DNA from: Candidatus Uabimicrobium amorphum
Lineage (GTDB): Bacteria; Planctomycetota; Uabimicrobiia; Uabimicrobiales; Uabimicrobiaceae
Direction: 5' to 3'
DNA: 64,000 nt
NCBI RefSeq assembly: GCF_009002475.1
Contig: NZ_AP019860.1
Coordinates: 7,933,547-7,997,546, forward strand
In this document: in pieces, positions 26,601 to 35,025 of the stretch
How positions within the stretch are numbered: position 1 is the stretch's first letter
How the letters are laid out: each line of letters begins with the position of its first letter
Translations under genes and position numbers: made by a program
Notes under the pieces: model-generated
What the model was told of the DNA's origin: nothing
The model's input: the letters and a program-made list of their open reading frames with translations, nothing else
The model's database searches: none

Positions 26601-28390
26601 TGCAACCATTCTGCTTGAAGACGATAATTTTCAAAAGATGGCTGTAACTCTACGGCCTGCGCAATATCATTAATAGCAGCAACAATATCACCACGCTGGT
26701 GAAAAATTTTACTGCGTTCTCGATAAGCCTCTACGCGATGAGGGTATAGTCGTAAGATTTCCTCTGTAATCGCGATTGCTTTTCCTTGCTGTTTTTTCAA
26801 ACGTTGAAGTTTACGCAAATACGCCGTGATGTCCGCTTGTTCTATTTTATTGGCGGTGTCATTGTCTTTTTTGCTTAACTCTGACTCGTTTAATTTATTG
26901 TAAATTTTAGCACGTAGTTGGTAATACGCGGCCCGACGATCATTCATCGCTATCGTCTTAGTGATCAAAGGCAAAGCCACTTTCGGCTCGTCAATCGCGT
27001 AGTAAAAATTACTTGCATCAAACAATAACTCCTCATCTTGTTGATAAGAGAGTGCTTCGCGAAATAGTTTCCGGGCAACAGGTATCGCATTTTCAGCATA
27101 ATATACCTTTGCTTTTAACGCGATCATTTGTGGCGTGGTATCTTTTTGTAGAAACAAGTTAATCTTAGATAGAGCAAGTGCATATTTCTTTTGCTCGATA
27201 AGATTTTTGATTTCGAAATAGGTTTTACTGCGCAATTTTTCTTTGCCAATATCTAGTTGTGTGTTTTGCTGCCAAGTAGTTATTCCCGTAATAAAAATAA
27301 TTCCCACACAGATAGCAATCGCTAATTTTGTCTGCACATTCTTCCACCACACTTTGGCAGAAAAGGTGACTAAACGACGGCTCACTTTTTGTGGTTTTTC
27401 CAAGTACTGTTGTAGATCTTCTGCAAACTCCAAGGCTGTAGCATGACGATGTTCTATTCTTTTAGAGATGGCTTTTAGGCATAAGTAGTTAAGTTGCTTC
27501 GGAACTTGATGATTGATTTTTTGTGGAGCGATGGGAACTTCCGTATCGATTTTGCGCAATAATAAAGAAAGATTATCGGCTTCGAATGGATATTGTTTGG
27601 TGAGGATCTGGTATAAAATAACGCCCAACGCGTAAATGTCCGTACTTTTCGTGATGCGTTTTCTATGTCCGAGTGCTTGTTCTGGAGATAGATAAAAAGG
27701 CGTACCGATTACGTTACCGGTTTGTGTTAAAGAAGACGTTTTATCTTCGATTTTTGCCAAACCAAAATCGGCAATATACGGCTCGTTATTTTTATCCAAC
27801 AAGATATTCCCAGGCTTCATATCGCGGTGAACAATTCCTGTTTCGTGCGCATAATGCAGAGCATGAGAAACTTTTAGCAAAATTTTAATACATGCTTCTA
27901 GATCGTTGTTCGCAAAGATAAAATCGTCAAAATTCGATCCCGGTACATACTGCATCGTGAAATACGGTATCCCATTTTGCTCGCCGTAGTCGTAAAGTTG
28001 TACGATATTTGGATGCGAAAGAGCCGCCACAGCTTGCGCTTCTTTCAAAAATCGCTTTAGCAAAACCGCGGTGTTGTCGGAATGGGAGAGTAGCGTCTTT
28101 AGCACAACGATACGATCGAAATCTGTTGACTTTGCACGATAAACAACTCCCATTCCCCCGCGTGCTAATTCATCAATCACCGTATATTTGCCAAATTGCG
28201 TCGTCTGCTTTTGGAAAATCTCTGCCATTTGTGCCGCAGAAAGTATTTTATGCTGCACTAAAAATTGCGATAAATGTAGTTTTTGTTCATTACACTTACT
28301 TAGCGCTTTTTCTAGTAGTGTCTTTTCCACTAAGTTACGCTGTAACAGAGCTTGAGCTAAATTATAATTTGTTTTAGAAAATTGTTCCAT
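23696..28390 (-). CDS. Ser/Thr kinase with TPR and HEAT repeats
   Basis: A 1564-residue protein. Residues 9-62 form a small helical domain (ALLQRNLVEKTLLEKALS, then LVQHKILSAAQMAEIF) resembling the MshE/GspE N-terminal fold. The kinase domain (69-335) is complete: ARGGMGVVY at 76-84, Lys98, HRD at 188-190, DFG at 208-210, SPE at 235-237. A membrane helix follows at about 360-380. Then come many TPR units (YQLRAKIYNKL, FLLGKCYEDL) and, from about residue 900, HEAT-like repeats (VRQVAILSAQKI, VRSQAIIALATLG), ending with further TPRs. The repeat part is probably outside the membrane. It is the last gene of a four-gene operon, 51 bp after the other kinase. Confidence 0.93.
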   Translation of the reverse strand: MEQFSKTNYNLAQALLQRNLVEKTLLEKALSKCNEQKLHLSQFLVQHKILSAAQMAEIFQKQTTQFGKYTVIDELARGGMGVVYRAKSTDFDRIVVLKTLLSHSDNTAVLLKRFLKEAQAVAALSHPNIVQLYDYGEQNGIPYFTMQYVPGSNFDDFIFANNDLEACIKILLKVSHALHYAHETGIVHRDMKPGNILLDKNNEPYIADFGLAKIEDKTSSLTQTGNVIGTPFYLSPEQALGHRKRITKSTDIYALGVILYQILTKQYPFEADNLSLLLRKIDTEVPIAPQKINHQVPKQLNYLCLKAISKRIEHRHATALEFAEDLQQYLEKPQKVSRRLVTFSAKVWWKNVQTKLAIAICVGIIFITGITTWQQNTQLDIGKEKLRSKTYFEIKNLIEQKKYALALSKINLFLQKDTTPQMIALKAKVYYAENAIPVARKLFREALSYQQDEELLFDASNFYYAIDEPKVALPLITKTIAMNDRRAAYYQLRAKIYNKLNESELSKKDNDTANKIEQADITAYLRKLQRLKKQQGKAIAITEEILRLYPHRVEAYRERSKIFHQRGDIVAAINDIAQAVELQPSFENYRLQAEWLQKGGYHQDALRSYYQLLNYEKKIEFYRQILQLHCDLGEYDKGIAVYNKMASKDKIFPSITFVMAKIHFHYNKLATAKKFIDRFVQEPDKEFLYLRGMIYFGLDLKNVAYESLQKLLPYIDQFAKSEQFDVLRALGDILMQKGNSYRAQKLLVKALEIHPSHAATNFLLGKCYEDLDNLQQALTLYTKSIDLEPWQQKFYHQRGNIHFKLQKWLSAHHDFLKCMELGSRSTELVSQLFNTTFNEGWTFDRMLMMNIIFGKILLLYNNTEINLLGERQQKLAKNILDTPSVKHYVDDSAKKLKIAKQFLQRLDNDSSENVKTIAANGLKALYYVPEVLDLVAQYVKKNPSSQILKTVYTNMREKQLNEAKVVLKKLLIAYFTAQDENSLLQIYNNKQKYTAVLKNLLYGKKENPVVRFYAAQVLWLMSTENAYEVLQKAATSVDNEVAMIVHVVLAKYEKRSHRMWSRRELGALPTFLRIQYIENVAQKNMELWLQDRDVYVQLYAIKKIWLAGNTAPLKRLVKFCKNKRPIIRAFALETMWKLENHTPLFREQITAKYSHLLVKAMDDANAKVRQVAILSAQKISSPQCRKKIHEKLQDPEKEVRSQAIIALATLGEFAVVAKITLNTKEDFAIRLMPFAYFEKFTSQRKVPVFSFASTLQRLTIDPDPRLRSIAIAYLMKAGGGKVAKFFISQIDLKNKANRFAVISGLGASNNSQMIPYLLDVAKNDKDIEIRKVACYSIVHILLNNNEVELEKFHQYLMQQEKEIRESASIGYTYGIYEIFYHSRKKASSITDVFDNNAYRHFLYNIEKSIAALPPTIHSIVEFRLTKAHELGQKDHQAFNKGVIQYLCGKEEQAEQTLRQCNFVDNGLYCFWMARVYFARQKYSAARQLIVKAAQRYPWDQKIIQLHAHIEKKMGNHLAYQELVARMQLIEKTVSQLDTARQIPTLFVYRRLAQKKIRKASSGKK

Positions 28391-28441
28391 AGTTGTTTCT
28401 TCAAATACTCAGACATATTTAAATGTAATCTTTCCCAGATA

Positions 28442-30514
28442 TTATTTCTTTTCAGGATTTTCACGATGCGCTTTCAACTTATTTTCAAGTACTTCAATTT
28501 TACTCTGTAGTCCTTTGTCTCCAAGTAACACCGCTTTCTTCAAGTCTTGTATAGCTAACTTATACAAACGTTGGTAACGATATATACTACCTCTACTTTT
28601 GTAAAAATTGATCACCTTGGGATTTAAAGAAATTGCGGTACTGTAATCTTCGACAGCCTTGTCGTATATTTTTTGCGTGCGATATAAATGGCCACGACTA
28701 CTATATATACCGGCCGCTAAATCTTTGCTGATTCCAGGAAGAGCAATCGCAGCGTTGTAATCCGCCATCGCTTTCTGATATTCTCCTAGTTCTCGGTAAA
28801 CAAACCCACGATTTTTAAAAATCTTTGCATACAAAGGGTTTCCGGGACGAAGAGAGGCTGCAACATTGTAGTCATGCAGTGCTTTTTGATATTGTTTTTG
28901 CTCCATAAATACACTTCCACGGTTGTTGTGTATCTCCGCCAACAACCGTGTGTCTTTTGCTGCAAAAAAGATAGCGTTTTTGTAGTCAGCAAGGGCGCGA
29001 CCTAATTCTTTTAATTTTGTATATTCTTTACCACGGTTATTGTAAAACCTTGGATTTCGCGGCTGCAAGGAAATTGCTTGCCCAAAATCCTCCATGGCCA
29101 AGCGGTGTTTTTTTAGTGTACTGTATAAACGACCTCTATTGTGATAAATCGTCGCATCTTTGGGATTTTCTTTTATTTCCAGAGAGTAATCGTAAACGGC
29201 TTGGCGAATATTCTCTAATTTTTTACTTTGTCCGAGAATTACCGCGCGCAAAAACTTGTGATCTTCCGCCGTCTTTAGATATCTTGACTGCGTAAAAGCA
29301 GTTTCTAGAGGTTTAATAATCTTTTTTTCGGTAAGTATGACTCGGTAATCGCTGTTTTCGATATTCTTCACAAATTGCGCAATCGCGATATTAAGGGACT
29401 GTAGTTCACGATTGCTTTGCCTTAATTTTTGTTCTTTATCTTCTGCACGCTTGAAAGCTCGAACAGTCAACAACAACGCCATAACTAAAATCAAGACAAT
29501 GCTTGCAATGCTCGCACAAATCGCTTTATGCTTACGGACGAAGTTTTTTACCGCATCTAGCGATGTGTATTTTTTGGCAATGAGCGGTTTATTCGCCTTT
29601 AGATTTCTTAGTTCTTTGGCCAATTGTTTAAAACTTTTGTATCGACGATGCTTCTTTTTGGCAAGACATTTCAAACATACCGCTTCAAAATACGGAGAAA
29701 CGTCCGGATTTAGTTGTCGCGGAGGTATAGGATAACTATTTACCACTTGAAACATCAAATTCATCTGTGTTTCCCCCTGGAAAACCGCGCGATAGGTAAG
29801 CGCCTCGTACATCGTCGCTCCCAGAGAGTAGATATCACTTTCGTAGGTAGCCTCACCATTAATTTGTTCTGGCGGCATATAGCATACAGTGCCCAAAATT
29901 TGTCCACTTTGCGATAAACTTTTTCCGGTTGTCGTGCCGAGCTTTGCCAAGCCAAAATCCATAATTTTCGGAGGAGCATTTCGCGAAATAATAATATTTG
30001 ACGGCTTTATGTCGCGATGCATGATTTGATTTTTATGGGCATGAGCCAACCCATCGCATATTTGAATCATCACATCTAACAACCACTGCGCTTGGACATT
30101 ACGTCGACGAATCAACTCCGCAAGCGTGTACCCTTCTACATACTCCATACTAAAGTAGGGGATCGGTAACATACCGGACTCATAAAAACGTATAATATTA
30201 GGATGATTGAGTTTGGCAATGGCAGAAATCTCACGGAAGAAGCGTCGAAAATCATTTTCACTAATGTTCTGCTTCACAATCAGTTTCAAAGCAACCTGCA
30301 TCTTATTTTGTATATCATACGCTCGATAAACAATTCCCATTCCGCCACGACCAATTTCTTCTTCCACTTTGTATTTCCCAAACATTTTTCCTGGAGAGAC
30401 AGGGGAAAACTTCGTGAGATCTTCGTTAAAAATCGTCGTAGAACTCAAGGTATCAGCGGAGCTATTTTCCGCCAATGAATTTGTTTTTTCACTGTTATAC
30501 TTGGGATGTTCCAT
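28442..30514 (-). CDS. Transmembrane Ser/Thr kinase with TPR repeats
   Basis: A 690-residue kinase. The catalytic domain (about 48-315) has IGRGGMGIVY at 54-63, Lys77, HRDIKPSN from 166, DFG at 186-188 and PPE near 214-216 in place of APE. A membrane helix lies near 330-352, followed by a short coiled coil. The C-terminal half is six or more TPR repeats (YHNRGRLYSTLKKHRLAMED and like units). It begins 33 bp after a membrane protein gene and ends 51 bp before the larger kinase, so it is third in an operon of four. The two kinases may form a cascade or respond to the membrane proteins; this is inferred from order alone. Confidence 0.93.
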   Translation of the reverse strand: MEHPKYNSEKTNSLAENSSADTLSSTTIFNEDLTKFSPVSPGKMFGKYKVEEEIGRGGMGIVYRAYDIQNKMQVALKLIVKQNISENDFRRFFREISAIAKLNHPNIIRFYESGMLPIPYFSMEYVEGYTLAELIRRRNVQAQWLLDVMIQICDGLAHAHKNQIMHRDIKPSNIIISRNAPPKIMDFGLAKLGTTTGKSLSQSGQILGTVCYMPPEQINGEATYESDIYSLGATMYEALTYRAVFQGETQMNLMFQVVNSYPIPPRQLNPDVSPYFEAVCLKCLAKKKHRRYKSFKQLAKELRNLKANKPLIAKKYTSLDAVKNFVRKHKAICASIASIVLILVMALLLTVRAFKRAEDKEQKLRQSNRELQSLNIAIAQFVKNIENSDYRVILTEKKIIKPLETAFTQSRYLKTAEDHKFLRAVILGQSKKLENIRQAVYDYSLEIKENPKDATIYHNRGRLYSTLKKHRLAMEDFGQAISLQPRNPRFYNNRGKEYTKLKELGRALADYKNAIFFAAKDTRLLAEIHNNRGSVFMEQKQYQKALHDYNVAASLRPGNPLYAKIFKNRGFVYRELGEYQKAMADYNAAIALPGISKDLAAGIYSSRGHLYRTQKIYDKAVEDYSTAISLNPKVINFYKSRGSIYRYQRLYKLAIQDLKKAVLLGDKGLQSKIEVLENKLKAHRENPEKK

Positions 30515-30547
30515 AAACCGACCTTTAGATAAAAAATAATGCCGAAA

Positions 30548-31834
30548 TTACGACAGATACTTGTTTGAATAGGAGTCGATCACGTAGGAAGCCACATTGT
30601 GTAACTTTGCATCGTTGTGACATTCGCTAATCAACAGCGAGATTTCATCGTCATTTAAACATAGAACCTGTGATTCATAATTTTGTTTCCACTGTTTGCG
30701 CCGCACGCGATTTTGCCATTCCTTCACAGAATACATTCCCGCAATGATCATGAAAAGTAGCACGACAGTTGTCAAGGACTGCGAGAACGAAATATGAACC
30801 ATACGAAGTAATTCCAGACCTGTCAGCGCAACCAAAATCGCCGCAAGCAATGTAAAAATCGACAAAAAACGTTCTTGCTTAGAACCTGTGGTATCCACTT
30901 TACGATCAAATTCGCACAATTGATCGTAAAGTTGTGATTTATCATCAAAAATATTCTTTTGCGTTGCGGTAGTGAATATTTGCGTGGCGTCTGGTTGCTT
31001 CCAACACAAATAACTTCCCGCAGCGAGTTCTGTTTTTTGGAGATCTGCGGTTTTTTCTTGCGTGACCTCTTTGTTTTTCATTACTTGTAGTGCATCTTCG
31101 CTACCCAAAATCGTAACCGGAATATATTTGTGAATAAAATAGAGAATTTTAGTACCGCGCTTGTCGAGTTCATCATAATCGGTGCCATGAATTACCATAA
31201 GCTTTACATGTTTACCTTGTGTAGTCTTTCCACGCAGCCAACATTGCTTTATCGGCCTTTTATGGTCTTGGATGACCTTGCATTCAAGCTCTACTACAGT
31301 ACAATCTTGCGTACAAATACCTGTGAGTGCGCGGCGATGGGTGATGTGTATGCGATCTTGCGACACCCTGATGGCGATAGGACGCGCCATCAACATGATA
31401 CTTAAAATAACCATGACCAATGCAAAACCGCCGATCGACAGCACAGAAATCAAGACGATGAAATCTTCTTTCCTACCATGAAAATCTACGGCCAGCGGCA
31501 TCACATATAGATACGTCAACATTGCGGAAAATACTACCATACCAAGAGTTTTTATCAAAAAAAACCGTTTAAAAAGTAACATAACTCCGCATGCCGACAA
31601 CACAATGAAGCTAGGTAAATATTGGTAAAAGTTCGCTTGAGAAAAAGAATACATCATCGCCACGGCAATGAGGATCGCCAATCCCAGACAGCTGGCCAAA
31701 AAATTGAGAGCGGTTCTTTTTTCCCATTTCTCTTTATCGCAATGATGCACGACGAACTCTTGCGGAGAAAATTTGACCAGTGCATAATCAGGTGCTAACA
31801 GCTCTTGTAACTCTTCTTTATCTTGCATAGTCAT
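30548..31834 (-). CDS. Multi-pass membrane protein, unknown function
   Basis: A 428-residue protein with four helices in the N-terminal half (about residues 45-155), a soluble middle of about 170 residues that begins PIAIRVSQDRIHITHRRAL and looks like a bacterial PH-like/DUF-type beta domain, and two further helices near 325-370. I do not recognise a named family. Its start overlaps the end of the upstream gene by 17 bp, and both gene products share a similar layout (short N-terminal soluble part, paired helices), so they are probably translationally coupled partners. It precedes two kinase genes in the operon. Confidence 0.7.
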   Translation of the reverse strand: MTMQDKEELQELLAPDYALVKFSPQEFVVHHCDKEKWEKRTALNFLASCLGLAILIAVAMMYSFSQANFYQYLPSFIVLSACGVMLLFKRFFLIKTLGMVVFSAMLTYLYVMPLAVDFHGRKEDFIVLISVLSIGGFALVMVILSIMLMARPIAIRVSQDRIHITHRRALTGICTQDCTVVELECKVIQDHKRPIKQCWLRGKTTQGKHVKLMVIHGTDYDELDKRGTKILYFIHKYIPVTILGSEDALQVMKNKEVTQEKTADLQKTELAAGSYLCWKQPDATQIFTTATQKNIFDDKSQLYDQLCEFDRKVDTTGSKQERFLSIFTLLAAILVALTGLELLRMVHISFSQSLTTVVLLFMIIAGMYSVKEWQNRVRRKQWKQNYESQVLCLNDDEISLLISECHNDAKLHNVASYVIDSYSNKYLS

Positions 31835-32330
31835 CTACGATTACCTTTTTTATTGTTGTTGTCCACTTATTTTCTGACAACGTTTCCCAAACGATACTTT
31901 TTGTCAAACCACATTCTTCAATCCTTTTTTCGATCTGTGGGCGTATTGCACGGATGTAACGTGCTTGCATTTTCATTTCGATGGCCATCAATGCAAATAG
32001 ACTTAATCCCCATATAAAAACAGAACTACCTCCACGAAAATGGCGCAATATCGTGTCATCTATATAGTAACTATACCCAAAATTGATGGCCAAACATAAA
32101 ATGGTGATGAACAAATAGACACTTACCGGTATGCGTATTTTTTGTATTTTTTGGCCTTGCGCGACCAGAAAACCATACAATTGCGGATGAGTTTTACTCA
32201 AAAGCGAATAATGATCAGTTGTTACCTGAAACACTTCACATGAACGATTCTCACCATCAACATGAACAAAAGCCACGTCGCCTTCTTGTATATTTTCCTC
32301 TACATATTCCTCGATCGATTTCTCTTTCAT
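31818..32330 (-). CDS. Two-helix membrane protein, first gene of kinase operon
   Basis: A 170-residue protein with an acidic N-terminus (KSIEEYVEENIQEGDVAFV), two membrane helices at about 68-87 and 103-121, and a basic cytoplasmic tail. No family is recognised. It is the first gene of a four-gene operon leading to two Ser/Thr kinases. AGGGG lies upstream of the ATG. A role as sensor or partner for the next membrane protein is possible but unproven. Confidence 0.65.
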   Translation of the reverse strand: MKEKSIEEYVEENIQEGDVAFVHVDGENRSCEVFQVTTDHYSLLSKTHPQLYGFLVAQGQKIQKIRIPVSVYLFITILCLAINFGYSYYIDDTILRHFRGGSSVFIWGLSLFALMAIEMKMQARYIRAIRPQIEKRIEECGLTKSIVWETLSENKWTTTIKKVIVDDYAR

Positions 32331-32430
32331 ACAATCCCCTTAAAACAAATAAAAGACTAGACTCCATGAAATTATATCAACAATATTTGTGTTTTGGTAC
32401 AATCATTCTTTATCTTGTATGCCTCTGTGC

Positions 32431-32464
32431 TATAATAAAAGGTACATTCTTAGGTAGGTGTACC
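32431..32464 (+). promoter_or_regulatory. Possible -10 box and operator dyad before LRR gene
   Basis: TATAAT at 32431-32436 is followed at once by an inverted repeat GGTACA-N12-TGTACC (32441-32464). The ATG of the LRR gene is at 32501. A dyad at the expected transcript start is typical for repression, and the transcript may continue into the lysine hydroxylase gene. No convincing -35 box is seen. Confidence 0.35.
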
Positions 32465-32500
32465 AGCAATTAACCTAATTATTTTAGATACGGAGCATGA

Positions 32501-33682
32501 ATGCGCAAAATTAATCAACGGTCTTTGCAAAAAATTAAGACCAACACCGAATATACGGATTGTACTTTTGACCTAGACGAAACAAAATACTACAAAATAA
32601 GAAATGCCTCTTTCCACAACTGCCACTTTACAACCGATGTGGTTTTTGAGAGCATACAGCAATGTCAATTTGTCAACTGTAACTTTTCGGGAAGTTTCGA
32701 ACTTGATTTATCCAAAAAAAGATTAAAGGAAATCCCCGAAGATGTGCTCTCTCTCTCTTATTTGACACACCTAGACTTGAGTAGGAATAAACTGACGCAC
32801 ATTCCACCACAAATAGGTAATCTTACCTCTCTCATGCATCTAGATTTGACCAACAATCAACTAAAGAGTTTGCCGAAAGAAATTGGAGAGCTTTCGTCTC
32901 TAACATATCTAGATTTAACCAATAACAGACTAAAAGATGTGCCCGCTGAAATAGGTAAACTTTCATTTTTAACACATCTAATATTAAAAGAGAACCAATT
33001 GACAGAGATGCCGGTGGAAATAGGTCAACTTTCCGCTCTGACCCAGTTAGAATTGCAAGACAACGAGCTAAAGGCCATTCCAAGTGAAATAGGCAAAATT
33101 ATTTCTCTTACCCACCTAGATTTACACAAAAACAAAATAGAGAGTATCCCGAATGAAATAGGAGAAATACTATCTCTAACCGAACTAAACGTTAGTCAAA
33201 ATCAAATAAGCGCCTTACCAAAAGAAATTGGCAAGTTGATACTTCTAGGTGAGTTAAATGCAGCAAACAATCAGCTAACCTCTATACCAGAAGAAATTGG
33301 CAATGTCGCCGCTCTTAAAGTTCTCAACTTGAGTAAAAATAAATTGAGCGAGTTACCGAACCTTGGTAAAGATTTATTTCTTACCACCTTAGACGTAAGT
33401 AAAAATAACCTCCGCGAAATACCACAGACGATCGAAAAATTTACCTGTCTCTCCATATTGGATTTAAGCAACAATAAAATAGAACAACTACCCGCAGAAA
33501 TTGGCACACTTTCTTCTCTTACCAAACTTCGCTTGCGCAACAACAAGCTCAAAAACATACCTGCGGAAATTGCCAATCTTATTTCGCTACGCAAAATGCG
33601 TCTACGAGGTAACCCCATAAGTGAACAGCAACAAAAAGTGATTAAAGATTATTTACCTGAATGTAATATAAAATTTCAGTAG
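32501..33682 (+). CDS. Leucine-rich repeat protein
   Basis: A 393-residue protein without a signal peptide. Residues 15-68 form a Cys/Phe-rich cap with spaced CTF, NCHF, QCQF and NCNFS units, reminiscent of degenerate pentapeptide repeats. From about residue 68 on it is built of some 13-14 leucine-rich repeats of 23 residues (pattern LxxLxLxxNxLxxIPxEIGxLxxL), the bacterial ROCO/small-GTPase-partner type. The same cap plus LRR layout occurs in the gene at 57582. LRR proteins bind other proteins; the partner is unknown. The lysine hydroxylase gene begins 18 bp downstream, so the two are likely co-transcribed. Confidence 0.92.
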   Translation: MRKINQRSLQKIKTNTEYTDCTFDLDETKYYKIRNASFHNCHFTTDVVFESIQQCQFVNCNFSGSFELDLSKKRLKEIPEDVLSLSYLTHLDLSRNKLTHIPPQIGNLTSLMHLDLTNNQLKSLPKEIGELSSLTYLDLTNNRLKDVPAEIGKLSFLTHLILKENQLTEMPVEIGQLSALTQLELQDNELKAIPSEIGKIISLTHLDLHKNKIESIPNEIGEILSLTELNVSQNQISALPKEIGKLILLGELNAANNQLTSIPEEIGNVAALKVLNLSKNKLSELPNLGKDLFLTTLDVSKNNLREIPQTIEKFTCLSILDLSNNKIEQLPAEIGTLSSLTKLRLRNNKLKNIPAEIANLISLRKMRLRGNPISEQQQKVIKDYLPECNIKFQ

Positions 33683-33700
33683 TGAGTATAGGAACATACT

Positions 33701-35017
33701 ATGCAAAACAAAACGTTAGGTCTAATTGGTGGCGGACCAAAATCTCTGGCCATTGCGGCAAAAAACAAAGTTTTGCGACAACTGGGATTTGATGTACCAA
33801 ATATCATTCTGTTTGAAAAAGAGTACATCGGATTCAATTGGGCACCGCGATCGGGGCTTACGAGCGGCGATTTGCCTCTCGGAACTTCCCCGTTAAAAGA
33901 TATCGGTTTCCCTTACTATTCCTTTCACTGGGGAGAAAAAAATCCGCAAATTAACACCGCCATGTTAGAGTATTCTTGGCAAAACTTTTTGATAGAAACC
34001 TATCAATATTCCGACTGGGTAGATCGCGGCCAGCCTTCGCCCTTACACAATGAATGGTTTGCCTATCTCAATTGGGTATTTGACAAACTGCAAACGAGTG
34101 TAGATTTTGTCAATGGTGAAGTCGCGCAAATATCCTATGAAAATGAACAGTGGAAAATAACAGCCAAATTTAAAGACAACAGTTCCCAAGAATACTGTTG
34201 TGATGGAATCGTCGCGACCGGGCCTGGTAACTTGAGTTTGCCCCAAGGTTTACCAGAGCACCCACGAATTTTTACCGCCACCAATTTCTGGCAAAACTAT
34301 ATCGAAGCCAAGAGAAAAGTAAAAAGACGCGTGGCATTGATTGGTACAGGTGAAAACGCCGCAACGATTGCCATTGAGTTGGGAAAGTTGGGCAGTGAAA
34401 CTACTGTGGAAATCATTTCTCCAAATTCCATGAGTTATTCACGCGGAGAGAGCTATTTAGAAAATCATGTTTATACAGACCCGATTCAAATGAACTGGCA
34501 TAAATTGACCTACAAGGACAAAAAAGATTTCATCAATCGCACCGACCGCGGAGTTTTTTCCCTCAATGCCAAAGAGGAACTCAATGTGATGAAAAATATA
34601 AAATTAATCCCAGGATTTTTTCAATCGGTAGCCGTAGATAACTTAGACCAACTAGTGGTAGAACTTATTTACAACGATATCTGCGAAACGCGCATTTACG
34701 ACACCGTTGTCATTGCCATGGGATTTGCCCCGTGGAAAACGTTCATGAAATTACTCAATGAAAGTGCACAACAACACATAGCCAAAGCCATAGACACCGA
34801 TGTCTTAAATGCCGCAAATATCGAAGCGCACATCAACGAATTTTTGGCCGTAGACAAAGTAAAACCATATTTACATTTCCCCATGTTAGCAGGGATCAAC
34901 CAAGGTCCGGGTTTCCCCAACCTAAGTAGCTTGGGACGTTTGTCAGACCATGTATTGACAAGATACATTCCTGTGGGAAACTTTGCTGATTTGCCGGAAA
35001 AATTGTACTTAAAATAG
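33701..35017 (+). CDS. L-lysine N6-monooxygenase (MbtG-like)
   Basis: A 438-residue flavin N-hydroxylase. It has the FAD motif LIGGGPKSLAIAAK, the MbtG-type block EYIGFNWAPRSG...LGTSPLKDIGFPYYS, SWQNFLIETYQYSDWVDRG, and the NADPH motif ALIGTGENAATIAIELG. These match mycobacterial MbtG-type lysine N6-hydroxylases closely, rather than IucD/PvdA. The expected reaction is L-lysine + NADPH + O2 to N6-hydroxylysine in the cytoplasm. In s56-p1 and triacsin pathways this product feeds a cupin-MetRS enzyme that makes an N-N bond; such an enzyme is encoded at 42294. A siderophore role is the alternative, but no NRPS, IucA/C or TonB genes are present. AGGAA precedes the ATG; MATE, SnoaL and oxidase genes follow with tiny gaps. 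Confidence 0.87.
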   Translation: MQNKTLGLIGGGPKSLAIAAKNKVLRQLGFDVPNIILFEKEYIGFNWAPRSGLTSGDLPLGTSPLKDIGFPYYSFHWGEKNPQINTAMLEYSWQNFLIETYQYSDWVDRGQPSPLHNEWFAYLNWVFDKLQTSVDFVNGEVAQISYENEQWKITAKFKDNSSQEYCCDGIVATGPGNLSLPQGLPEHPRIFTATNFWQNYIEAKRKVKRRVALIGTGENAATIAIELGKLGSETTVEIISPNSMSYSRGESYLENHVYTDPIQMNWHKLTYKDKKDFINRTDRGVFSLNAKEELNVMKNIKLIPGFFQSVAVDNLDQLVVELIYNDICETRIYDTVVIAMGFAPWKTFMKLLNESAQQHIAKAIDTDVLNAANIEAHINEFLAVDKVKPYLHFPMLAGINQGPGFPNLSSLGRLSDHVLTRYIPVGNFADLPEKLYLK

Positions 35018-35025
35018 GAATATTT

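Noticed and set aside
32366..32473. 35-codon ORF with a hydrophobic product upstream of the LRR gene
   Set aside because: No ribosome binding site, and it overlaps the likely -10 box and dyad; probably a by-product of AT-rich promoter DNA.
33701..35017. Lysine N-hydroxylase as a siderophore gene
   Set aside because: No NRPS, IucA/C synthetase, TonB receptor or Fur-like site is nearby, whereas the cupin-MetRS and FAD oxidase partners fit N-N bond formation better. Not fully excluded.
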